Assembly (NCBI GenBank): GCA_002812745.2
Contig: NCSJ02000019.1
Coordinates: 62,001-126,000 of the forward strand
DNA length: 64,000 bases
From: Scytalidium lignicola
Lineage: Eukaryota; Ascomycota; Leotiomycetes
Reading direction: 5' to 3'
The notes beneath the pieces are model-generated. The model was not told where the DNA came from and did no database searches. It worked only from the letters and a program-made list of their open reading frames with translations. The translations under genes were made by a program, and so were the position numbers. Positions 35,621-46,998 of the stretch are shown one piece after another (within the stretch, counting starts at the first letter, position 1; every line of letters begins with the position of its first letter).

Positions 35621-38600
35621 ATGGCATTAACTTCGGTAAGTAAATGTTTGATAGAGCTACTGGAACTTCTGCTAAGAGGACATGTGCAGTGGAAAACCTT
35701 CGACTTCTTCGAAGTGAGTGAGATTAGGCCCCCGGACGACGAGAGTAAGTCGTTCCTCGAAAACAACGAGATCAGCTGTGTGTGTTCTGGATCAGAGAAT
35801 CTCTTCCTTGGAAGTTACGATGGCTTCGTCAGGATTCTTTCCCCTTCCTTTAAGATACTGCGCACATTTCAGGCGCACGAGACCGGAGCGATTCGACATA
35901 TGAAACAGGTGGAAGGCACCTCATTGCTGGTTACAATAGCGGTACGATTTTTCTGTAACAATTTTATGTGCTGTAGCTTATGTGCTATAGGAAGACTTAT
36001 CGAACGAACCGGTTCTCAAAGTCTGGGCTTTAGATAAGCCCGTCAAAAAGACTGGCCTTCCCACTTGTCAGTCGACGTTGAGTATACACAACGGGCGCAA
36101 GCAGTTCCCTGTATGGCCATCTAATCTCGAACTTTATGTTTCCCTTAAGAATAGCGGCCTAACATGTTTAGATATCTGCATTTGCAGCTCTCGACGACCT
36201 TTCGCAACTGGCTGTGGGCTTCGCAAATGGTTCAGTCACGGTCATCCGAGGAGACCTCATCCATGATCGTGGGGCAAAACAGCGCATTGTCCACGAGTCC
36301 GAAGAGCCTATTACTGGCGTCGAATTTCGAGAAGACTCTAGACTTACCACTTTATTTGTCGCAACTACATCACGAATCCTAAAACTTATCATAACTGGCC
36401 GCGGCCAAGGCCAACCGGGGCGAACAATAGAGGATGCGGGATGTGCGGTTGGGTGCATGACAGTTGACAGAAGATCAGGCGATATCGTTGTTGTCCGGGA
36501 TGACGCTATCTACTACTACGAAATGGACGGCCGAGGACCCTGCTATGCTTATGATGGTCCTAAGAGTTTAGTAGAGATCTATGAGGATTATGTTGCTCTG
36601 GTCTCCCCGCCAGCGAACCTAGCAGCGAAGCCAGGTGCTGCTCGAAGATTTGGCACAACCCAAGCAGACGACTTGTTTAATACATCAACGTTTACCTTGT
36701 TAGATACGGACTTAAAATTTGTTGCGCATTCGGAATCACTAGTCTCCCAAATCAAAGATTTGTTCACAATATGGGGAGATCTTTTTACTCTTACACAAGA
36801 TGGCAAGGTAAGCAGAATTCTAGCAGGTACTGGGAATAGGATTAATTTAGGTTGTAGATCTATCGATACCATGAGAAATCATTACAACAGAGACTTGAAA
36901 TCTTATATCAAAGAAACCTGTTTGTCTATGCCATAAATTTGGCCCAGAAGTCTGGATTGGATGCGCAACAACAAAATGTGATTTTCCGAAAATATGCAGA
37001 CTACCTCTACCAAAAAGGAGACTATGATGGTGCTATGCAACAATACTTGAAGGCAATCGACAACACAGAGCCCTCTCAAGTCATCAGAAAAGTGGGTCTA
37101 CACAAGAATTTTGCGTCTAAAAATATTGACTTAAATAGTTCCTTGATACTCAACGGATACACAATCTAATAGAGTATCTTGAGGAGTTACATGAGCACCA
37201 CAAAGCAACTGCAGATCACACTACGCTTCTGCTGAATTGCTATGCAAAACTGAAGGATATTGACAAACTTGAGAAGTTTATTAAGTCTCCCGGAGATCTT
37301 AAATTCGACCTTGACACTGCTATTTCTATGTGTAGACAAGGCGGTTACTACGAGCAAGCCGCATATCTCGCAACTAAGCATGGTGAACATGAGTTAGTTG
37401 TCAACATACTGATCGAAGACTCCAAGAAATACAACGAAGCTCTTCAATATATCTGTCGATTGGAGCCCGAAATTGTTAAGATTTTCGTTCCTGCGCGCGA
37501 ATTATAACTAACGTGGCCTAGGCATATCCAAATTTAATGAAGTATGCCAGAGTGCTTCTAGAACACTGTCCGAAGGACAGTACCCAACTATTCATCGACT
37601 ACTATACTGGACATTATCAACCAAAGAAAGAATTTATTACGACTCTTCCGGAGCCAGCACCAGAGCTGGGATATGTAGCTGGAGCTGCAAATGCTGTACA
37701 GAACCTGAAAGATCGCCTCCCACTCCCATATATAAACTCAACATCAACTCCTCCACCGGGCACATCTGTTAACGATGACCAAACCACCACTGATTCCAAC
37801 TCAATAACAACGCCTAAATATACGACTCCGCAGCCAAGAAGTGCATTTTCTTCCTTTGTCGATCATCCTGACGAGTTCATTGTATTCCTCGAAGCATGCC
37901 TCAAGGAGCATGATCTCAAAGAGGGGGACAAGGTTGACCTCTATACGACCCTCTTTGAAATGTACTTACGAAAGTCAAGTGAGAAGAAAGGTGCAAATTG
38001 GGAGGAATGGGAAGCTAGAGCAAAGAAACTGATTGAAGACAATTCTATACCAATCGACACTTCAAATGTGCTACTTTTATCTCACCTTTCCAACTTCAGG
38101 GACGGCACTACTCTTGTCCATGAACAAGCTGGCCTTCGGTTTGACATATTTCGATCTTATACAGCAGCAAAAGATACTCGTGGGGCAATCAAGGCTTTAC
38201 GAAAATATGGGCCTGAAGAGCCACAACTCTATCCTGCAGCCTTAGCTTACTTCACGTCTGATCAGCGCATACTAGAAGAAGCAGGTGATGAACTCGAAGC
38301 AGTGCTTAAAAAGATCGACGAAGATGGTCTTATGGCACCGCTACAAGTCATACAAACCCTAAGTTCTAATGAAGTCGCAACCATGGGAATGATCAAAGCG
38401 TACCTCCAGCAAACTATTGTGCGAGAACGAAAAGAGATTGCAACAAGCCGTCGTCTTATCCAGTCTTATCGTACTGAGACCTCAGTCAAAAGTCAAGAAA
38501 TCGCAGAACTCAACACCAAGCCGCAAACATTTAATCAAACACGATGTTCATCATGTGGGTCTCCTCTCGATTTACCCACGGTTCATTTCATGTGTAAACA

Positions 38601-38835
38601 CAGTTTTCATCAACGGTGTTTGAATGTCCAGGTTGGAGAGGATGGGGTTGTGGAAGGCGATTGCCCAACTTGTAAACAGTCGAACGATATGGTTAGAGTA
38701 TTGCGGAAAGCGCAGGATGAGACTGCTGATAAGCATGACATGTTTTTAGATACCTTGGCTAATGATCCAGATAAATTCGGGATAATTAGCGATTTCTTTG
38801 GTAGAGGGGTTATGAATGTTCCAACTGTGGATTAA
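35621..38835 (+). CDS. VPS11: Vacuolar protein sorting protein Vps11 (HOPS/CORVET core)
   Basis: Core subunit of the HOPS and CORVET tethering complexes at endosomes and vacuoles. Seven exons: 35621-35635 (15 nt), 35690-35941, 35991-36110, 36172-36807, 36858-37091, 37139-37474 and 37522-38835; introns are 47-61 nt; product 968 aa. The first exon encodes only MALTS, joined to WKTFDFFEVSEIRPPDDESK. The N-terminal half is a beta-propeller-like region (ISAFAALDDLSQLAVGFANG, SVTVIRGDLIHDRGAKQRIV). The middle is the clathrin-repeat solenoid (IYRYHEKSLQQRLEILYQRN, GGYYEQAAYLATKHGEHELV, YICRLEPEIAYPNLMKYARV). The C-terminus has a RING-H2 finger, CSSCGSPLDLPTVHFMCKHS, then FHQRCLNV and GDCPTCK. All splice junctions keep phase. 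It converges with YRA1. Confidence 0.96.
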
Positions 38836-39386
38836 TGTATGAAGTCTTGAAGTGAAAGAATCTTAAAACACCTTGAACTATCACAAAGCATAGATCAGTT
38901 TTTACTATTAGTAGTTTCTTGACTCTCAAAAGGGTGTCCGTTTGCTGAGTTATATGGACAACTGGCAAGATATCTCTTCCCCCAAGAAGCAAGCTGCGTA
39001 AAGAGAGATTTCATGGTAATCTCGTAAAAGTAGAGTTTAGAGAGTCAAAATGTTATGGTCTGTATGCGCTTGGGTATCAAATTGTACATTTCACAACGGT
39101 GGACTAAGATTTCTTTGATTCTGAAAGCAGACCTGCAAATAACCCTTCTAATACAATCTGACCTTCTAATACAATCTGAACTTGGCAAATAAGCCAGTAA
39201 TTACGAAGGAACCCCCAATCCTCTCCCAATATTCCCCGCCATGAAAGCCCAATGAATCATAAAAATAGACGTTGCAGAGGTGCGTGTGACCGAAGAAGTT
39301 CAACAAGAGCCTGAAAGACAAGTCCCGTAGTGCTGATAATTGGAGCATCCTGACCTTGAGGACGCCCTTAATCCCAACCTACAGCT
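38836..39386. other. Convergent 3' intergenic region
   Basis: 551 bp between the stops of VPS11 (+) and YRA1 (-). It contains a short direct repeat (CTTCTAATACAATCTGA twice, about 39145-39180). No gene seen. Confidence 0.5.
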
Positions 39387-41158
39387 TTACAGGATATCAT
39401 CCTCCATTGCAGCATCACCGTTGGCAGCTGGCTGGGCGTCTCCCGTAGCAACTGCACCGGAAGTTTCCGCTCCATTTCCAGCATTGAAATAGTCGGCCAT
39501 CTCTGAATCTAGTTCCTCCGCTGTCTTCTTTGCTGGGCGAGAGTTACGGACCCGACCGCCTCGACGGCCTCCTTTACCACGAGTAGCAGCTGCATTTCCT
39601 GCAGCCTTAGTAACTGCGGCAGACTTTGGTTGAGCCTTTGGCTGACTGTTATATATGATTAGGCACGCCCCATTACTGGACAAGTCTAGACAACTTACGC
39701 AATACGTTCACTCAAAGCCTTTGGAGGAGGTATGGCAGCAGCTCGACGAGCATCAAGGATAATATCAATCTAAGAACCGACTTTAGTATCATGTTTCTAA
39801 GTCTGAAGGAGGTTACATACCTTCATTGGCCTTCCATCAACAAGTAGTCCATTGAGAGCCTCAACGGCTTTTGCGGCACCATCAGGTCGAACAAATGAGA
39901 TGGTGGCAATTCCTCTGCTGACGCCTCCAGGTCCGTAAGATATCTCTACTCTTTTAATCGGTCCTACCGACTTGACGAAATATTCCTATTCGGGGAAAGG
40001 TTAGGTCAGTCATCTAATAATCGAATAAATGTATTCTTTGAACATCGACACCGAATCTCCGTAGGAAAAGATGTGAAACCGCTAAACCACGACCATCTCC
40101 AACAACATATTCCGGGTATATCACAAGTAACAGCGAGCGGGGCGGCGAGCGTTAGTAAAGTCAGCATATCGAGATCCATTTCGAGGGCAAGAATCCAGGT
40201 CATCTTGAAAATCTTTGGAAATTATAATGCCACTAAATCGTTGCAAGCCAAGAAATGTATCGATACCGTTGCTGATGATACTAATCACGATTCTTGCTGC
40301 GTCCAGGTCCGCATTCAAGAGCGCCAAGTAACAGTTGACATAGAGATCGAATCTAGTCATCGGAGTCGTACATCAATCCGTTGTCATATAAACGGACACG
40401 AGGATGAATCGTATTCTTTGAGGAATTCGATATGCTATGCTGCTTGCTCCACTGCCACGCTCGCTGATACTTGATCTGACTTTATACAGTTATATTGAAT
40501 GACGGCATACATAGGTATGTCTGATACGCTCTGCCTTCAAAGATCGCCATCATCGTATAATGTCTGCGCCACATTCTTGAACAGGAGTTTGCCAGACTAC
40601 CTGACGAATTTCGGCTTTATGCAAGACATATAAGCTCGACTTCAATCCATCAATGCTTAAAATAGGTGACGTAAGCATAGATGGATGAAGGAGAAATCAT
40701 TGATGAGGCTCCGCATTGTATTAAACAATAACATCGCATAACGAAGGTTCGTGATCACATCGATGGAATGGAGATTCGACGCTCTTGGAATGATTCGATA
40801 AAACTCCAAAGGCTGAATGGCCTCATCGGTAACATACCTTAATCTGGGCCTCGTTCACATCTTTTGGCTACNAAAAGTGATGTTAGAAAGGTTCTGGTTT
40901 GACATGCTAGATAGAGCTTACCAAGTTGCTAACTTGAATCTTACTATCACCTGGTGCAACTGCTGGGCCAGTCGGAGTGGCCTTCACAGCAGCCTTTGCC
41001 GCCTTTGGATGCTTCTTGACACCTCCAACTGGGGCAGCAGCGGCAGTAGTTCCCGCCTTTGGGACACGACGAGTGCGACGGGTGCCTCTACCTCGAGTGG
41101 CAGAACGGCGTTGAGAGGAGAGGATCTCATCAAGAGACTGATCAAGTTTTCCAGACAT
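39387..41158 (-). CDS. YRA1: mRNA-export adaptor Yra1/ALY-REF with an 852-nt internal intron
   Basis: RNA-binding adaptor of the TREX complex that hands mRNPs to the export receptor. Five exons, 41158-40922, 40867-40838 (30 nt), 39985-39821, 39769-39699 and 39645-39387, give 253 aa. The N-terminal conserved box is MSGKLDQSLDEILSSQRRSA. A basic Ala-rich linker follows, then a single RRM assembled from three exons: KIQVSNLPKDVNEAQIKEYF, VKSVGPIKRVEISYGPGGVS, RGIATISFVRPDGAAKAVEA. The C-terminus has an RGG-like block (RGKGGRRGGRVRNSR) and the conserved C-box (KTAEELDSEMADYFNAGNGA). Three introns are 51-54 nt, but the second, between EAQIK and EYF, is 852 nt. Its donor is GTATGT and a CTAACC branch site lies about 15 nt from the acceptor. 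An N (40872) lies in the first intron near the acceptor. Confidence 0.94.
39986..40837 (-). other. Exceptionally long YRA1 intron (852 nt, phase 0)
   Basis: Donor AAG|GTATGTTACC at 40837; acceptor CCCCGAATAG|GAATAT at 39986, preceded by GACTGACCTAACC, which offers two branch-site matches. It splits the RRM between residues EAQIK and EYF. Open frames inside it on either strand lack ATG starts or recognisable content. In budding yeast YRA1 a 766-nt intron mediates autoregulation; by my recall of that gene (first exon 285 nt) it interrupts the same codon position. Confidence 0.85.
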
Positions 41159-41951
41159 ATTTACGGGCTGCTTGGACGTGGTTGATTTAAGCTTGAGAAT
41201 CAGCAATAGGTGGCAGCCAAAGTGGTCGATGAAGATGATCAACGTCCAAGGAGCGGTAGATGTAAAGATTTGTAGATGGCTTTGAAAGGATGGTCTTTGT
41301 CGCAGATTTACCTGAAACGAGGCTGTGTAGGCAGACGCGATCAAGTGGCAAGTTGAGGCTCCTCAGTTAGAGAAGATCGATATTATGAATTATGCAGCTT
41401 TTGGTGTTGAAAGAGAAGGTTTGTATCGAAATTTGAATGAAGTTGTGGTGGAGGCAAATAGAAGTGAAGTTGTTTGATGATATTCTAGGGGATGGAGAAT
41501 GGAAACACGACAAAAGGAAGTCGCGGTTTGAAAAGGCGCTAAGCCGATTTGCCTCGCATTTCAATCACGTGATTCATTAATTGTCTTGGCACATGAACCA
41601 CATACTTTTGTTAAAAGCAACATGACAACTTTATTGTTTTATATTCTGAACTAACTAGGGTCTAGCAAAGCCGCAAAATAATTGTGATTATGCTAGAGAG
41701 CATATGAGTTTCCCAGTGGCCCCTTATCCACTGATCATTCAGCGCAACAGTGCAAATTCATTGCACAATCTATTACCAGACACATATCATAGAACTTGAG
41801 ATAATAGTCCTATCGAAATTTTGCTCACAAAACGCCAAAGAAAAATGAGATGTATCTAGTATTTATATTTCCTTTTACACAGCATCTCAATTGTCCGCCA
41901 GCCTATTCCTACTCTCTCACGGCTCAGTCATTTGAATAAACATCGCCAGGC
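41159..41951. other. YRA1 upstream region and OST4 3' flank
   Basis: 793 bp between YRA1 and OST4, both on the minus strand. The frame upstream of the YRA1 ATG is open for some distance but has no ATG; no other gene seen. Confidence 0.45.
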
Positions 41952-42128
41952 TTATCTTGCTGTATTTGTATTCTTCGTGTCCGCTGGTAGGTTTGATGTA
42001 GTAGTCTTGGTATCTGATTGTGTTTCCTCAATGGCATTAACTTCTAGGAAGTGGTATAGGATGATGAGAAGCATGGCAGCTGAGCCAAGGAAGACTGCAA
42101 GCCGGTATAGGTCATCGTCGGATATCAT
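41952..42128 (-). CDS. OST4: Oligosaccharyltransferase subunit Ost4 (58 aa mini-protein)
   Basis: Tiny ER membrane subunit that holds Ost3/Ost6 to Stt3 in the N-glycosylation complex. The ATG at 42128 gives MISDDDLYRLAVFLGSAAML followed by LIILYHFLEVNAIEETQSDT. Residues 8-29 form one membrane helix; the start MISD and the YHF/YHA element match yeast Ost4 (36 aa). The polar tail of about 25 residues is longer than in yeast but common in filamentous fungi. The upstream in-frame codons (MLLSK) come from a non-ATG or spurious extension; MISD is the family start. No intron. It is divergent from TMA46. Confidence 0.9.
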   Translation of the reverse strand: MISDDDLYRLAVFLGSAAMLLIILYHFLEVNAIEETQSDTKTTTSNLPADTKNTNTAR

Positions 42129-42674
42129 TTTGCTAAGAAGCAACCAAGTCGCACAGAAAGAAGTTCAGATATGGTTCCGTTCTCAAAGTAAAGCCACGTA
42201 GTCGATGCAAGGTAGGATTTGTCTAATAGCCTGCTAACAATTGGAATTAGAAACATAACGAATACAGTGTTAAACTTTGATATTCTGCGTACCTACTGAT
42301 CAGCCTAGGATAGTTGAAAGAACGTGGAATGGAAAGGCGATCTCGTCGTGATTATCTTCGCCAGTCTTCTTCTTTCATAAGGCCAGCTTGAAGCTCGCGG
42401 CCCCAGAGCTTCTAGCTGCGGACGCGCACGTCCCTAGCGTCGCTTATGATCCAATTATTTACGTTGTGGCTTACCCCCACCAAATCCTAAAGTCACTGTA
42501 TATTTTGCCATGAATTTGGAGACTTCTTCAGCGTCATTATTCAAGCACCTCCGGGCGCTCGCCACACAGTCATTTCTGATCATACAAGCTTCTTCAATTA
42601 CTCTTTTATTGTGAACCACATTATCATTCAATAAGCCATCTTGATCTGATAACACTGGTTAGACCACTGCAACA
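42129..42674. promoter_or_regulatory. Upstream region shared by OST4 and TMA46
   Basis: 546 bp between divergent start codons. No named motif is evident. Confidence 0.5.
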
Positions 42675-43816
42675 ATGCCACCAAAGAAGGTCGATAAAGT
42701 CGCGGGGGGCAAGAAGCCCTCCGCAACGAAGATTGTTGAGGACAAAACCTTTGGTATGAAGAACAAAAAGGGAGCACAGTCGCAGAAGATGATTGCCCAG
42801 TTAACCCAGTCAGCTAAGGCTGGTGGTTCCGCAGAGGAGAAAAAGAAGGCGGCAGAGAAGGCGCAACGCGAGAGGGAAAAGGCTGCAGCCGAGGCAGCAA
42901 GAAAAGAAGCTGCCGATCTTTTTAAACCAGTGCAAATTCAGAAGGTTCCATTTGGGGTCGATCCCAAAACTGTCCTATGCCAATTTTACAAGAAGGGACA
43001 CTGTGAGAAGGGCAAAAAGTGCAAGTTCTCTCATGATTTAAGCGTTGAGCGGAAGACGGAGAAGAAAGATTTGTATCAGGATACGAGAGAAGAAGAGGAG
43101 GCGAAGAAGAGAGCGGAGACCTCTGATGATTGGGACGAGGAAAAGCTGAGGTCTGTTGTGCTGTCCAAAAAGGGTAACCAAAGGTCAACAACGGACAAGG
43201 TATGCAAATACTTTATCGAGGCTATCGAGGAAGGCAAATACGGTTGGTTCTGGGTATGTCCAAATGGAGGAGATAAATGCATGTACCAGCACAAGTTACC
43301 TCCTGGGTCCGTGTTCCTGCCCCAAGTTAACCTATGGTAGTGTGCTGACTGTTTAGATTCGTGCTGAAAACCAAAGATCAACGTGCGGCAGAGAAAGCCT
43401 TGCTAGACAAGTCACCTTTGAAGACTTTGACTCTCGAGGATTTCTTAGAATCCGAGCGTCATAAGCTGACAGGAAAACTAACCCCTGTCACACCTGAAAC
43501 CTTTGCGAAGTGGAAAGCAGAGCGAATGGACAAGAAGGCTGCCGAAGAAGAAGCTCGCCTTGCGAAGGAGGCTACCGGTCGTGCTCTGTTCGAGAAGGGC
43601 GACTGGAATGTAAGTGGGGATGAAGATGATGAAGGGGATGATGATGCCTGGAACATGGAGAAGTTACGACAAGAAACAGAAGCTCTACTGGAGAAAAAGG
43701 AAGCTGAACGGATAGCGGGTTACGGTCAAGGACCAACTGTGAACGCAGATAATGATGGTCCTGGCGATGTTGCTCCAAGCATCAATGGCGAAGAAGGGAA
43801 TGAAGAAACCTCATAA
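42675..43816 (+). CDS. TMA46: Translation-machinery-associated CCCH zinc-finger protein Tma46 (DFRP1/ZC3H15 family)
   Basis: Ribosome-associated partner of the DRG-family GTPase Rbg1. Exons 42675-43306 and 43357-43816 (50-nt intron, branch TGCTGACT) give 363 aa. It opens [20 protein letters not shown], with the conserved [20 protein letters not shown] block and a Lys/Ala/Glu coiled coil. Two CCCH fingers follow: [20 protein letters not shown] and [20 protein letters not shown] with [10 protein letters not shown]. The DFRP segment [34 protein letters not shown] lies after the intron, then an acidic tail. The order and spacing match the family. Confidence 0.95.
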
Positions 43817-44730
43817 GATGTTGTCTACATACATCTTTCATATATATGTAACGTTTTTTGGTGTTAGCGCTATTGGGAAATGGGAACGGTCTGCATCACA
43901 GCATTATTATCTATACCTAGCAAATGGTATAAAACTATCTTTGCTCGAGGTTAATGAATGATACTCTAGCTTTAAATAAAGTGCGATAGTATGAATTACA
44001 GTGACTACCTTCGTTTATTTTAATAAATTAGGGCAAGGCACGCACTATGATACAGTTCTAGCATATGTTCTTGCGAATTATTCTCACGAAGATCAAAGTT
44101 TACTAAAGAGTGATTCAAAAAATAGCCACTTCAAATATCAGAATCCATTTATAAATGTAAAACCTTGATTCTTAGAATCGTCAACCTTGGATTTGTTCGC
44201 TAATCCTGGTCTAGTTTAGAAAATGTGGCAGTTATACAGACACATGTTATACAGAATGGATTTCTCTAAGGACCACTTACTAATTTGAGTTAAGCTAGAT
44301 GACTCAGTACGGATATAAGTCAATATGATTAAAAAGATAAACGTATGCTGATTCGAGAACCTCTATCAGACCATACAGATTTACCCTGTTCTGAGTTTTT
44401 ACAATCTTACGAAGCAACCATAACATATCGAACAACTCCCGGTGGTACAAGGAACAATCGTCTTAACCTAATCTCTAGCTGTAGAAAGGGGATTCATTAT
44501 AGAGGTATTACACAAAGTCGAAGGCCGATATCTGCCAAACAGCTACCTTGAAAAACGAGGGAAATTCGTGCTCGAGGCTTTTCTGCAAGTCATGGATATC
44601 GTTATGCATAAAACTTTGAACTTCCAAACGGATCCATTAATTGAATGCCGATTACACGCCTTTTTTGACCTTGCGAGCCCTTTAAACACCGAACCGCACC
44701 TTGGAAATAGTCTTTACTCGAATCCTATTT
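43817..44730. other. Convergent 3' intergenic region
   Basis: 914 bp between the stops of TMA46 (+) and the p23 gene (-), AT-rich and without a supported gene. Confidence 0.5.
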
Positions 44731-45638
44731 CTATGCGACTTCCTCGATCTTAGAGCTTCCCTTGGCTTCTGTTTTGCTTCCCTTTTCCTCCTCGAGTTCA
44801 GGCATTTCCTCATCGCCCTCTTCCTCATCCTCATCATCACTGCTTGCTTCGCCGGCATTTCCAGCTCCTCCGCCAAGCTTCGAGAAGTCGATACCGCCAA
44901 AGTCACCTCCGCCACCCATCATTGAACTCATGTCTAGGGGAGAAAATTATGTTAGCAAACAACTATCCTAGGAAAGAAAATCAACTAACCACCCATGCCA
45001 GGCATACCTCCTATCAAAATGTTAGCCATTGTTCTGCTATTTGTTGCTTGTGGATCACACGATTACTTACCCATACCTCCTAGGTTTCCAAGATCATCCT
45101 CTGGTGCCTCATCTTGTTCATCCTCATCCACCCACTTGTCGAAATCAGTCTTCAAAAAGTGGACCTTCTTTGCATCCTTCAGTAGACGTGGCCAAAATTC
45201 AGCCTTAGGCTCCTTCTTTCTCAGAACAATCTCGATGTTCTTAGCAGAGTGGTTGATTTTGCTCTCCTTGGGGTCGATTTCGGCGTAGAATTCAAGGTCG
45301 ACATGGTAAGTACGCTTTAGAGACTCAGAGTGACCGGTGAAAGCCAGAGAGCCCTCCTTAAGGTCGAGCTTGAGTTTAGAGGGCTGCACGTCTGGTACAG
45401 AGATCGTCAAGTAGATGAAGTTCTTTGCAGGTTCAGAATCGGAGGATCTTTGAGCCCAGAGAACTGTTTAAAGAGTGAGTAAAAGCTCGCAAATATTGTT
45501 TTACGCTGCTTTCAAGGAGAGAGATAACACCACCAGAAACGAAGGCATAAATAGGCAGGCTACTTAGCTGCACTTGACTCGGAGACTTGATTGAGAGAGG
45601 CGGGGTATACCTTCTGGAGTTGCTGGAGCGGTAGACAT
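44731..45638 (-). CDS. SBA1: Hsp90 co-chaperone p23/Sba1
   Basis: CS-domain co-chaperone that stabilises ATP-bound Hsp90. Exons 45638-45611 (28 nt), 45463-45071, 45010-44990 (21 nt) and 44933-44731 (introns 147, 60 and 56 nt) give 214 aa. The spliced start MSTAPATPEVLWAQRSSDSE leads into the CS fold (NFIYLTISVPDVQPSKLKLD, SLKRTYHVDLEFYAEIDPKE, IVLRKKEPKAEFWPRLLKDA), then the signature FDKWVDEDEQDE. A Gly/Met-rich linker (NLGGMGGMPGMGDMSSMMGG) is encoded partly by the 21-nt exon, which consists of GGMPGMG. The tail is acidic. It is divergent from VPS24 across 617 bp that contain a perfect inverted repeat (45839-45856). Confidence 0.94.
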
Positions 45639-46255
45639 TGTGATGACGATTTAGTGATCCAAATAAATTTGGAAATTAGGTCGTAAGAAGAAAGTATATG
45701 AAGTCAGCTATAATGTTTTGTACGAACGAGGTGAGGTTTATGAAGGAAGAATTGACGAAGCGCTGCTTGTAGCTCTCTGGGTTGGTCGGTGCGCAGGCCG
45801 AGACGAGGCTGGAAGATGGAACCCTTACGAAATAGACAGAAGAACAAGGGTTCTTCGTGCTCAGGGGGGCCGAAAACGGCATATTCTGAAGATTTTGGAA
45901 ACCCAGCATGCTTGCACGATTATATTCTCCTCATTGATTTCTTTTATTTACTGTTCGCCCATGTGAAATATCTATCGTTGTCGTCTCAATGCATTGCTTC
46001 CCCCCTTCTGCCCCACGTTTGTATGGCGGCTTGTGCGAACCCTCTCCGTTCTCCAACGTCACTGGCCCAAGCGCTCATGATTACTGTTACAGTACTGAAC
46101 CGGTGGCCAAGCGACAACGTCCCTCTCAGCATCACAAAGCCACCAGGACGTCCATACCAGCCGGGTGGTCTTCGTCAGATAGAGGTTGAGATCGAGAGTC
46201 TGTTTTAACCTACGGCAGATAATTCTGTAACTCTTCTACCCATCATTGACTCGTC
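45639..46255. promoter_or_regulatory. Upstream region shared by SBA1 and VPS24
   Basis: 617 bp between divergent start codons. It contains GAAGAAC-AAGG-GTTCTTC at 45839-45856, a perfect 7-bp inverted repeat about 200 bp from the p23 ATG. The triplets GAA/TTC recall heat-shock elements, but the 2-nt spacing of a canonical element is absent. Confidence 0.5.
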
Positions 46256-46998
46256 ATGGAAACCTTTAAATCAGTATTCTGGAAGCCTGATCCCCAGGCT
46301 CAGGTCCGTAAACCGTCTATTCATATGGTAGAAGTCATCTTTACTAACGCCCAGAATAGGTGAGGAAATGCAATCAATTAATGCGCCAAAATATCCGCAA
46401 GCTGGACCGAGACATAGCACAGCTGAAAGTGGTTGAAAATAAAACCAAAACCCTAATCATAAATGCCTCGAAACGAGCACAACGCAACCCCTCACAAGCC
46501 AAACAAGCTGCTCAGGAAACCCGCATCTTTGCCCGAGAACTTATTCGCACACGAAAAGCATCCGACCGACTTGTAACTTCCAAAGCGCAACTTAATAGTG
46601 TAGCGCTGCAAGTCCAAGAGGCATTCGCGGTGCGCAAAATAGAGGGTAGCATCCGGTCGAGTGTGGGGATCATGAAGGATGTGAATACCCTTGTTAGGTT
46701 ACCTGAGCTGACAGGTACGATGCGAGAGTTGAGTCAAGAGCTCATGAAGGCTGGCATTATTGAGGAGATGGTGTCCGACAGCTTACCAACCGATCTGGAA
46801 GAGGCGGAGGATGAAGAAGAAGTTGAATCGGAGGTTGATAAGGTGCTTGGGGAAATCCTACAGGATAGGATGGGGAAGGTTGCTGCTACACCAGTGCACC
46901 CAACTCCTCAGGTACCGGTTGCAGAAGAAGAAGACGAAGAAGATTCAGAGGCCATGCTAGATCAAATGCGGGGTCGTCTCGAAGCCCTCAAGAGCTGA
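46256..46998 (+). CDS. VPS24: ESCRT-III subunit Vps24 (CHMP3)
   Basis: Forms filaments with Snf7 and Vps2 during multivesicular-body sorting and membrane scission. Exons 46256-46303 and 46360-46998 (56-nt intron) give 228 aa. The start METFKSVFWKPDPQAQVRKC contains a basic N-terminal segment (QNIRKLDRDIAQLK). The four-helix core follows (ETRIFARELIRTRKASDRLV, TSKAQLNSVALQVQEAFAVR). The family landmark LPELTGTMRELSQELMKAGI, IEEMVSDSL matches CHMP3 (TMRELSKEMMKAGIIEEM) rather than Vps2. An acidic linker leads to the C-terminal MIM1-like helix AMLDQMRGRLEALKS. Together with VPS11 it is one of two endosomal-sorting genes in the window, but they are not adjacent. Confidence 0.95.

Noticed and set aside
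40073..40474. 133-codon plus frame inside the long YRA1 intron
   Set aside because: Starts at GTG rather than ATG and is low in recognisable content; considered as a possible intron-encoded gene and dropped.
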